The notes under the pieces were generated by a model. The model ran no database searches. It saw nothing but the letters and a program-made list of their open reading frames with translations, and was not told where the DNA came from. Of a DNA stretch of 64,000 nt, positions 36,472 to 48,400 are shown piece by piece (position 1 is the stretch's first letter; each line of letters opens with the position of its first letter). This DNA comes from Tetradesmus obliquus (lineage: Eukaryota; Chlorophyta; Chlorophyceae; Sphaeropleales; Scenedesmaceae): NCBI GenBank assembly GCA_030272155.1, contig CP126191.1, positions 10,190,501-10,254,500 of the forward strand, read 5' to 3'. Both the position numbers and the translations under genes were made by a program.

Positions 36472-39400
36472 CTAGGCGCCAAACTGCCAGGTGTAGTCGT
36501 AAGCAACTGGCGCACCAATCCCTGTCTTGATGCGCAGCCAGCCTACAAAGGAAGCCGTGTTGCCATTGCCGCTGCCCTGCTGCAGGTGAATGCTGAGGAT
36601 TACTGCCCGGCTCATAAAGCCTGCAGCTACCGGATTGCCGTTGACCGAAAGGGGCGTCAGAGGAGTAGCATCCCACTTGAGCTGATAGTCACAGGGCGAG
36701 GGGGCATTGCCGCCGCCTGAGAGTGTGCGGGGTGAGGATTGGGTCGCCTGCAGGGAATACAAAGCACGGAGAAGTGAGAAAATAACAAGAATGAGGAGCA
36801 ATGGGTAACAAGATGAGGGTGCGGAATGTACTGCGGATGCAGCCGTGTGACGAGGAAGTGGCATCAGGATTTGAGATGTGCTGGACGAGGTGTTAATATC
36901 TGCTGTTGCTCTACAATGAAAGGGTGACAGTGCACCATCGTGCTTCAGCTGCTGCAGCATCAGGCAGGCCATTGTGCACGGCTGCCATAAATGACATCCC
37001 AGGAGAGGCAGCTGCAGCGACTGACCGGTTGCATCCACCACTCGAGAGAGTAGTGGCCGTTACAAGTGTCCTGAAGCCCTCCCCATAGACCAGCTCGGGC
37101 CCACCCTGCAGGCACCCAGCAGGCGCACAGGCAGCACGTACTGATGAGCGGTGCAGCAATGCTTTTGCAGCACTAGATGTTTCAGATGCAGTGCGCTGAC
37201 TTGCATCTGCATGTATCCTAGCATCGGGTGTACGCCCCAGGCAGTAACTGCACCGAGATGATGTTGTGAACTGCAGCACTTGCTGGCTTAAACGCAATGG
37301 GCTGATAGCAGCAGCAGTTCTGATACTGCTGCCGTGGATAAAGGCATGGCCCAAAACACTAGCATGAACCAATACCATCAACCAGCAAAAAATGTGTTAT
37401 ATCATATGTCTGCAACAGGCATGTTCTGCTCCAGCCGTCTGCAGTACTGCTGCGACAGCAACACTTATGCAATTGAAATTGACTGCTCTGCCTGCAAGTT
37501 TGCAAGCCACTGGTGACTGCAACTGCCATCAATCGACGGGACTGGGCCTTACCATGCAGCACTCTGGGTGTAACTAACAGTGTTGCTGGTCCATGTTTCT
37601 GTTGGGGGTACAGGTGCTGCACAGTGGAAAGAGGAGGAGCGGCACGGGGAGTATCTGAATGAGATGACAACAGCACTGGCAGGGAACTTCAACCAGGTGC
37701 CGGCTGGCTGCGTAGCAACTGCTCCAATGCGTGCATGAGCTTCTCAGCTGTTTGAAAGCTCAGTCGCACTGGCTGACGTACACCAGCAGTGCACAATGAT
37801 AGCATGCAGCACAAGCATTGATCTGCTCTGCACCTCATGGCCAAGCCTGTACACTGCGCATGATGCACTCCAAAGCCAACACTTACTGCCGGTGCAGCCT
37901 CCCTCTCCTTTCGCTATGCCAGGCTTCTGGCAGTACCTGTACATCGTCAGCACACCATGCATTCTGCCGTCATGTGTTTATATTGGTTGACCGCATGCCT
38001 CAATAACAAACACACAATCAATGTCCACAAAACTATACACACTGAATGCTACAGGGCTAAGTTGGTGGGCTGTGTTCAGCGAGCCCCTCACAACTTGGAA
38101 ACAGCTATGGCAGCAAACAAGCACAATCAAATGCAAGCAGCATGCGGCTGGTGCCACGGCAGCAAACCTGCTAGTTATTCTCAATCGCAAGCCACGGCCT
38201 TTAATCGTGTGTTTCTGCAACTGGCATGCGTATGCGCAAAGCAACAACTGGGCTGAGTTCACTCACGGCTCCATGTTGATGTACACGAATGTGTTTGCTG
38301 CTTGGTAGGGAAACACCCACGTCGGGGCAGTTGGATCCGCGACAGTAACTGCAGAAGCAAACGCAGGTGTGAGAGGTTCTAAACTGCATGCAAGATGGCA
38401 GTGGGTTGTGTGGGCATGCCGGAGTTTACGGCAGTAATTGCTGGGAAGTGCAACAGCTGTGCTTGCCACCGCTGCAGTTCTGCATGCTGCATCTGTTCTT
38501 GATTGCAGACTACATAATGCTGCACTGTCTGAAGCAGCCACCCTCTCTTGTGTGAAGGTGCAGCTGCATGTGCAGCGTGTGTACGGCCACAGGCAGCATT
38601 GTGGGATGGGCAAGCAAGATGCTGCAGGTGCTGGCAGACAGAGCCGGCCTAGGCAGCTGTTTGCACAGCAATTGCAGTGCGAGGTTGGTCCGAGGTCTTA
38701 CGTTTGAGATTGGGTGCTGCTGCTCCAGTGGCACCAGTAGCTGGAGTGCCCTTGTACCTGCACGTGCAAGGAACGTGCAAGCACTGAGGTTCTGAGGTTG
38801 AAGTGCCGGAGTTCAGCGCATTTGGTGACAAACTGCTCACGAATGATTACATCAAGACTGCAAGGATGGAGGCAGAATTGGCAGTCCTGCGCGTGCATGG
38901 GCTGCAGTTGAGTATGTGCACTGTACATCTAGGCTGCATAGATAGCAGTGCGGCCGGCTGCATGTCAACTGGTGCGCACACAGGCGTTGGAATCGCACAA
39001 AATTTACATTTGTCCGATTGATAGCATAACACAAGGACACCTGCTGATCAGCATGCAGGGTGCCAGCTCACCACTTCCACTCGATAGTTCCACCTGTTGT
39101 CAGCAGTGGTGTAGCGGGTTGTGGAGAGAAGCAGCAAACCACCCAGCAAGTCAGGAACATTCAGTTTGGCTTGTGTTGTAATTCTGTGAACCTATCAGGT
39201 GTTTCAGACCCGCAAGATGTGCTTAAGATAACACACATCCAAAAAGCCCCGCTTGCATGTTAGAAAAGCACAGTCATAGCTGCCCATCAAACAGTACAAC
39301 TTCCACCAGCAGTTGTGCGGGGCTCAATGCACACCCCGAAACCTCTAGGCACTGCACGGCATGTTGTGATTGTGCAGCTCAGAGGCATCATGCATCAGTG

Positions 39401-42400
39401 CTGTCTTTGAGGCCAATGCAGCTTACCAGTGGTGATGAAGGTGTTCCATGTCATGCCATTGAACAAACCCTTCGCTTCCCCGTTGTTGCCTGGGAAAGCG
39501 ATCATGGCCTCACACTTGTCGGTGTTGTTGAAGGTGACCATCTTGAGTGCCTTTTCAATGGTGCCCGACCCTGTCGCTTTGGGCGTGCCTGGGTTTGTCA
39601 AGGGTGCACCGAAGTTGAATTCCAGATTTCCTGCCACTGGCTGGCCTGCCAGGCTTACAATGCCACACGTAAACTGTGTGGTGCTGGCAACTGTGTCTGG
39701 TGCTATCAACCTGTTGCGCATTGAAAGTGAGGCATCAGGGGATGGTGAGTCAGTGCTGCTGAGGGTTGCGTGCGTAGGTGTATCAGTACGGCGGGCACAC
39801 ACATCGCAGGTTATGCATTTGCTCCTAGGTTCTGTGGACAGACACATCCACACTGCCCAATCTATGCGCTCCGTGTGACAGAGCAGCTGTGACATACACA
39901 CAGAACAGCCCACTCCAATCCAAATATCTGTTGCAAGCAGAGACTCTGAGCAACCTGCAGTGTTGTCAACGGCTGCTGCGCAGCTGCATGTACAACACAC
40001 AGTGGTTATCAGCACCCCCCTACAGCTTGCATGTACCTACCACTGGTTTGTAGGAAGGGTCATAGGGAAAGTAAAAGGTGTGATAGCATTCACCACGTTG
40101 ACGCCAACCTTGGCCTGCAGCCAAACATAACATGTACTTTTATTGATACTATCGTGCTGGAGCCCCTGCATGGCATCTGAAGAAACAGTTATCACATCTG
40201 CCACTATGTGTCAGAATCCACCCTGAAGTTCCACGCAGGTGTTGAGCCCCAGGCACACATGATGCACCCTCAAGGGTTCAGGGTGAGAGGATAAACCTCA
40301 GCAGGGTTAAGGCCTTTACCCTTGCAGTCTTGGCTGCATTCACACAGCTGCCTTGTCTGGTGATGTTTGAGGCTGCTGCACACAGCTGCTTTGTCTGGCG
40401 ATGTTTGCTGGCTGCTTGCCCGAGCATTGTGCAGAGGACAACGCGCAGGTGCTCACAAAGAGGCGACAGCAGCAGACTGCCGAGGAGTTCTGCATGCATG
40501 CAATGTCGGCAATTTGCTGTGGCACTTTGCGGCGCACCTGGCACTTGCTTGCAAGGCAGTCCGATGCACTCGTGCAGGTCTTGGTGCAGCTTCCGCCGCA
40601 GCCATCGGACTGCTGGCCACAGAAGCCGCCTGGCGCAACCTGCAGGTCGTTGGTGCATGTCGGCTGCAGCAGGACACAAAGACAAACAGCGGCCCTTTTG
40701 TCAGAATTCTCCTGCCATCATGATGTTTAATCAGCTGCAAAAAACCAGGTATGGTGAGCGCTGCGCTGTTGCTGTCAGGGATGCTGTGCATTAACAAACA
40801 TTATGAACAGGTCTGAATCTATTCCCCTAGCTGTGCAGGGTATGGGCATGCGTTGGCAAACAGCAGTGTGAATTGGTCGGTCATGGAGTATGCCTTCAAA
40901 CAGGGTGCCATGTCACTAACAAAAACAGAGAGGCCAGTACTGTTCTTGACGCCCGGCCAGGCAGATATCTCAGCTCCTTGTGCACTTTAGCGCGCTGTAA
41001 TGTAAGCGCGCCTGTCTGCAAGTGCTGCCGCATAAGATTTGCAAGCATGCGTCACGTTATCGGCACCATACCCGCCTCCCCTCCGCCTAGAGTCGCGCCA
41101 CCCTACTGCAACTGCCCGAAGGACCTGCAGCAGCTCACCGTGCACTGGCAGATGTTGGCGCTGTTGCAGAAGGTCCCGGAGGCGCACTGGCGAGGGCAGG
41201 TGCCGCCGCAGCTGTCGCTGACGGGGGCTGCAGCACAAAGCCAGGGCAGGAAGGCACAGAGGAACGCACAGAGCTGTCAGGCAACACAAGTAATCCTCAG
41301 GGCTCGGTGGGTGTTTAACTCCGTACTTATACATGATCTAAACACCATCACTGCGGCTGCAGTGTTTTTGAAAATAATTTCACAAAGGATTTAGTGAAAA
41401 GCCAGAGCACGCTGAACCAGCGCAAAGACAACAGCACCATAGTTTATTTGCTGTACGCCATCTACCTGAGGACAGCCTGCACTGTTTTGTCCTAGACGGG
41501 TGCTGGTTATGCCCTTAGATGTGAAACTCACCACATGCTTCGCCCAGGCCGACAGTTGTAGTGCCACTGCACGTTGGGTCACAAACGCATTTACTTGTTG
41601 TGTCACTGCACTTGAGCCCGGCCCCACATCTGTAGGAGCAGAAGCTCGTGCATCCGTTCTGCAGTGCAGCAAGTGCAGCAGCAGCAGCAGCAGCATCCTC
41701 AGCAGCAATATGCCAAAAGCTTTGGCGCGCGCGCTTTTCCCTGCATTTGAAAAGCCCCGCAATCAAACAAGCCGTTGCGTGCAAGCTTGCCCGGGTGGCG
41801 CTGCTGAACGCCTGGTTTGGTTCACACACTGCAAGCCTGCTCGTATTGTGGCTGTAAAGATTACTGGGGTGTGTATATGTAGACACAAGCGGCATTTTCA
41901 GTGGGTTCAGCATGATGCATAGAAATGTGCTGCAACTTACGCCATCAAGTCCACAGAAGGCGTCCAGAGGTTGGTTGGAGGATCCTGCAAACAAAGTCAC
42001 AGGCATTTTGCTCAGCGCACAGTGCTGGTGGACTTGCTGATCATTGCGCAATGCCACTTGAGATGCGACCAGCAACGAAAATGGGAATTACCTGCCCCTG
42101 TAACATACACATGTGTTTTAAGGTACTTTGAATGTATGCAGCACGCGCACAGCTGATACCCGCATGTAGCATGACAAGGCAGCTGCAGGTACACGTCAGG
42201 GCCACCAGCACACGCCAAATGACTTTCTGCACAGCCGCTGCAGCAAGGTGTGCTGCGTGGGTGGTTACCTGTGCACTTTGGGATGCACACACAGGTTCCA
42301 CCTGAACAGGCCAGCTGAGCTCCAACCGGCGACTGGCAGGTGACAGTGCAGGTGCCGCCACACCCTGCACTCATAAAATAGCATGGCAGCACCAAACATT

Positions 42401-45400
42401 GCAGCGGCAGCAGCATCGGGAGCAGGTGTGACGGCAGACATGGATACTGCTGCGACGCTGCTGTCCCGGATAGGCTCTAAGAAGTGATACATGCAGTGAT
42501 GTGGATGCACTGGGAGTGAATTTCACCGTCAGCTGACACTAACAGTACGGCACGTAATTATACCAAGCCAGAGCTGACTCACCGTCTTCTTTCGGCACAC
42601 ACGCCTCCCCAACTCCCACCACTGTGTTGGTGCAGGAAGGCTGCAAAAGCAGGAAGCCAACGGGCAGACATATGCTCTTCAGATTAATGCAGTGTGCTCG
42701 GCAAGTGTGCTTCGGCCTGCTATACACCACATGTGGTGTGCTGCTGGCAACCATGCATGGCTGCACAGGTCAAACTGCTGTATTGACCCTGCCTTTTCAA
42801 CTTGACGTTGCACGCAACTTGCTGAAGCACAACAACTGTGTGTGATAAACATGCAAGCTGAGCTGGTGGCACAAATGCAGCTTACTTTGCAGGGAGCCGG
42901 AGACGGGCTTGGGACAGGGGAGGGGACTGGGGACGGCAGTGGGGAGGGGGCTGGGGAGGGGAGTGGGGAAGGGAGCGGGGAGGAGGCTGGAGATGAGGCT
43001 GGAGATGAGGCTGGAGACGGAAGTGGGGAGGGGAGTGGGGAGGGGACTGGGGAGGGGCTCACAGTCTGCATAGACGCAAGGAAAGGGCGGCACCCGTAAA
43101 CGGTTAAGAGGCACCACTGTGCATGCAGGCTGTCAAAGGAACATGATACACATCAATTAATGGCAGTCAGGGCCTCTGCAACTGCAGTGCGCTTGTGTTG
43201 CCTTGCTGCTTGTGCAACAGCTGCGTAGTGGCATCCTAAATAGAATGTATCTGTTTGCTGTAGCGGCAGCTGCGCATGGATGCTGGAAATCGGCTGCAAT
43301 ACCAGCACTTGCTGCTGCATACTCACCGCTTCACGGCAGCAGATGCTCTGAGCAGCAGTGCTGCCAATCACCAGCCCATTGACCTGCCCAGTCGGGTTGA
43401 GCTGGGTCCCAATCGGGCAGGCAGCAGTCCAAGCAGTGGCGCAGGTGGCATCAGCAGGGTAGATTGCATCGCAGCACACGCCCTGTGCAGCAGCAGCATC
43501 AAGGCCTGCGATGCTGCTGCCAGAAGCAGATGCTTTGGCAACAAAACCTGAGCCGCACACAAAAGCTGGCTGGCCGGCTGCGTCGCCGTTTGTGTCACCG
43601 CACTTTGCGTTAGCAGCGAATGCAGCAGCGCAGCTGCCAGTCGTTGTGACAGCCCAGTCAGCTGTTGTGGTGCCAGCAATGCGGGTGCAGGTGGCAGTGG
43701 TTGCCTGGCCAGCTCCGAAGCAGGTTGCTGTGCAGGTGGAGCCGACAGCAATTGGGCAGTTTGTGGCCCAGTTGGCGTTGGCAACGCCCGCCAGGGGGAC
43801 ACCCAGGCAGCGGACTGCAGGCAGGCAGCACGGCAAGGCATTTAATATGTGCCGTGCCATTCATTGTGCTTGGCTTTGATTGAGCGCCCAGGTTGCCACG
43901 TTCTTTGCTGCTAATGCTATGATTGTGTGTGCTACTCTTTGAATAGAATCAAATGCTGACAACAGCCATTTTAAATGCCACCTCAGCTGTGATACACCGT
44001 TGTGCCATACGCCACACGTTACAGTGTGCATGCGTTTGCAACAGCATCATATCCTCTGCTGAAACTCAGCAAGTCCGTGCATGCTGACAAGCGTTAGCAT
44101 GCTGACAAGCGTTAGCATGCTGACAAGCTGTAGCGTACGACACTCACAGCCTATCAAAGCTGCATCAAGACGGATGCATGCGCTGCGCATCTGCATGAGG
44201 CGGCAGGTCTGGGGACCTTGCCGAGGGCAGCAGCAGCTCACTTGGTGTGCAGACGCCAGAAGGCGCTGACCATCTGCCTGTGGTGGTGTCACACACGGCA
44301 AATGGAGCGCCTGTGGTGTCACCGGAGCACGTGGCAGTGCACTGTGTCTGATTGGTGCAGCCGCCAGACGGCCAAGCTGCATTCTCTGGGGAGGTTGAGG
44401 GCACTCCTGCGCATGGCACCACAGCTGCAGCACAACAAGACATGCGCAGGAGGTGGCACATGTTCAGCTGGTGTATCCCATTCCACACAGGCCACAGCAC
44501 AACGTCAACAGTTGGTGCAGAAACGTGTGTCAGCACAAACTGCCTTCTGAAAAGCAAGTGAGGTGAAGCTGGTTGCAAGCGCTGATGTCTGCAGCAGCAT
44601 GGCAGGCACACAGCACCAGCCAAAGCACTCTGAGGCCCAGCAAAGACAAGCTGGGTGCAAACTGCACAAGTGCTGCTGCGGCAAGCTGCAGCAGCTCACG
44701 TTGTGGAGCAGGCGGGCAGGCTGTGCCAGCGTTCGAGGTCCATGTACCAGCAGTAGTGCAGGTGGCCGCCACTGTGCCGCCGTTGGTGCAGGCCACAGCG
44801 CATTTAAAGCCGGGGATCTGGCCCAAGCACCGCGTCCAGTCAGCGCCTGGGATGGCAGGAGGGTTGGGGCAGGTGATGGCTTGAGCAGCACCTGCATGCA
44901 GAGCAGCAAGCAAGCAGAGAGCAGCAATTGTCTAATGCTCGAGGAAAGCAACACCAGGTGCAGGATGCTGTTGTGTGAACAGAGTACTGTGAGGCGCACA
45001 GCAGATAAGTTGGAGCATAGTGCTTGCACACAACAGATAAGCGCACCACCACACCTGCAATCTCGGTGACGTTGGTCAGGCTGGCGTTGAACACAGTTGC
45101 CAGGTTGCTGTCGACAATGGCCCTCTGCACGTCTGCCAGCAGCGTATCTGCCCCGCCTTCCAGCAAGTTTTTGTTGAGCAGCTGCAGCACCGTGTCCAGG
45201 CTGGCGCCAGCAGGCAGGCTTGCGCTGGGCTGGTTTGTGATGGCAGCATACAGCGCACGCGTAGCAGTTTCAACCTGGGCTGGCGTCTCCACCAGAGGGG
45301 AGATGGTGATGGACAGCGTGACAGTGATGTTGCTGGCAAGCAGGCGCCTGCCGGTGCCTGCAGGCTGCAAGGACACAGACGGCAGTGAAGACACAGCACG

Positions 45401-48400
45401 GGTGGTGTTGGAAAGGGCTGTATATGGAGAAGGGTGTGTCGGTAAACGCTGGCAACAGGCTTGCTGGATTTGCAGGGGGTTTGAAGGTAAGAACCGACAC
45501 ACCGCTGAGCAATGTCTCATGCTTGGCGCGTAAGTGCACGCATACTGTTTGGGACATAGCCAGCTGTGCTGCAGAAGGTTGAGGGTGACTTGGCAGACAG
45601 GCACAAGCAGGCTGTCAAGTTCAACTGCAGCAGCTGCACAGGCCTTGCCATCCTTGAGGGTTCTTGTTAGCGCATGCTGCAGCCAGCTAGCAGCACGCAA
45701 ACCCAACGCCAAAGGCGCAAAAGCTGAGCAGCCTCTCATGTTCGGCGCGCATATGCACGCACTGCTGAGCGCAACTAGCTGTGGTTGAGGGTGACGCGGC
45801 AGACAAGGCGGACTATACTGCAGTAGCTGTGCAGCTGCACAGGCCTCGTCATCCTTGAGGCATCCTGCCAGCAAAAGCTGCAGCTGTAGCCACCTAGCAG
45901 CACGCCACCTAACCGCAAAGGCAGACACGCGCAGGGCAGCCGCCTTGCTCACCTTGCAGTCAATAACCTCGACGTACACAAGCCCTGCCTCAGCAGCAAC
46001 CATGCCAGACGTAACTTGGCCTTTCACTCTGTCCGCCAGCGCCTGCACAGCAGCTGGGTCGCAGGAGGTGGAAGCAACAGGCACGTTGACTACAGGGGCC
46101 TTGATGATGGGCTTGGGCTTGGGCAGGCAGGGGCCAGCATACTCCACCCAGTTGGGTCCAGTTTTGTTCGGGCCGAGAGGGCCAGGGTAGAACATGTTGG
46201 TGCGGGTGCCGTCTGCAGGCACAGAAAGGCAAGCAGTGTAACAGGGCGGGGTGTTGAGGCAGGGTGCAACGCTATGCAGTTGTTCAAGACTGTGACGTGC
46301 ACAAAGGCAGGATGCAAGCGGCAGCTGAGCAGGATGTGCTGCAAAAGCAGCTCCAGCAGCTGCACCTGAAACAGATTGCAGGGGCTTTTGTGTTAGAAAC
46401 CAGCAGCCACAACAGCTGAACAGCAACTTGCTACTTATCAGCAGCCTGAGGCCCGCCCGGGGCGGCCCATGTGGCAGGTCCTGATCGTGCTGGCAGCGTT
46501 GCATTTGGCAAGCTGCTCTACCACAAGCAGCTGACAATGTTGGGCAGCAGTACTTGCTGTTCTATCCCACCTTGAGCTGCAGTTGCACAACCAGCAGCAG
46601 CAGCACCAGCAGCACCTACCTTGCTGCTAGCAGGGCCACTCACTGTTCTGCGACACCTTCAGCTTGTGTTTGGACTAACAGCGCAGCCGCGTTCTTGTAC
46701 AGCGTGGTGTTGTAGCCGCCCGTGCAGGGGCTTGAGGATGCAACAGCCGCCCACATGTCATCACGGACCTGGGTGTCGGTGGTGCTGTTGAAGCGCACAC
46801 CCACCCTGAAGGAGGCGTAGGTCTTGTTGTTGTACTGTGAGGGGTGCGAGTGTGGCGTAGACAGACACATGCACAGACAGGCAGCACAAAGAGGTCACAG
46901 GCGTGGCCTTGCCACAGGCTGTGCAGTGCTCGGAGTGTGTGGTGCTTAAATAATGACCAGCTGGTGACTTGAAAAAATGTTCTGGCGGCAGCCAGCATCA
47001 GACCTTTACCAAGGCTTCCGCAGGTTGCAGAAGCATGAGGAATATGGGGAGTATGGCTGCCAGGTATGTTAGCCTGGCTGCCCAGGTCTGATGTGCTGCT
47101 GCCACTCACCGTGATGTCCTTGCAGGGTTGGCGCACCACCCTGACAGACAGTGCCGCAGCAGGCCAGCCAGCGGCATTCAGCACATCCATAAAATCTCTT
47201 GTGACAGCCAATGCCAGGGTGTTGTTGAAGTTCTTGTCCTTGGCAGTGGTACGTCGCACAGTGTTCCGTCTTTTATATAGGTAAAGAGCGGCATTTTTTT
47301 GGGAAAGGTCATAACTTGGGCGTCCGAAGGCCACTTGGCACACCGAAACTTGAGCCGAAAACCTTGCACCATGTACTATCATTTCAGGCAGCTTAGGGCA
47401 GTACCATAACGTATAAAACGTTTGTTATGGCCCTCCAAAGACGTGGTTGGCGGAGTGAGACCGGGCAATGCACTACGAGCGCGCATTGCATCCATAGCTC
47501 GACGTTTCACTGGCTGAGCTTGATATAGTAAACGTTATCATATCATTTGAAGTGTTTAGTGTACGTTTCAAACATCAAGAGCGCACGGACGAAGTGTTTT
47601 CCCACCTATTTTCACACCCACGTTCAGAGCGTGAATGCACACGTGTGTTGGCATCACCATCACCCAATCACATTGGCATGATTGTTGATCCAAAGCAAAT
47701 GCCGTTGTTCAAATGTGGAAAATGGACTGGGTGTCTCGTAAGAGGGTGCTTTCCCACATGTGCACCGTCGAAGCGCGATTGCAGCCGTGTTTTGCCATCC
47801 CCAGCAAGCCACCACATTCGCACGTGTGTCAATACAGCATAAACAATAACGGGGCAAGGTGGAAAGTGGATCGCGTGACTGTTCTGAAGGTGAATCCTCA
47901 CCTGTGCACCTTCGGAGCGAGATTGCACCCGTGTTTTGCCATCCCCAGCACGCTCTTACATTCGCAAGTGTGTCTCAACATCACAAAGAATAACGTTTGA
48001 AGGTGAATAGTGGATCGCGTGTCTCTTCTGAAGGTAAATCCTCACCTGTGCACCTTCGGAGCGAGATTGCAGCCGTGTTTTGGCATCCCCAGCAAGCTCC
48101 CACATTCGCAAGTATATATAAACATCATCAAAAGTAACGTGTGAAGGTGGAAAGTGGATCGCGTGTCTGTTTTGAAGGTCAATCCTCACCTGTGCACCTT
48201 CGGAGCGAGATTGCAGCCGTGTTTTGGCATCTCCAGCAAGCTCTTACATTCGCAAGTGTGTCTCAACATCACAAAGAATAACGTTTGAAGGTGAATAGTG
48301 GATCGCGTGTCTCTTCTGAAGGTAAATCCTCACCTGTGCACCTTCGGAGCGAGATTGCAGCCGTGTTTTGGCATCCTCAGCAAGCTCCCACATTCGCATA

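Noticed and set aside
39072-39093. 22-base microexon (reading GTIEWKW) in paralog 1
   Set aside because: It has an acceptor and a GTGAGC donor, but including it breaks the phase into the next exon, while direct joining of 39427 to 38348 keeps frame.
42842-43099. Plus-strand Gly/Glu-rich protein
   Set aside because: Reverse-strand reading of the Ser-Pro hinge exon; the minus-strand frame has splice sites, matching phases and a paralogous exon.
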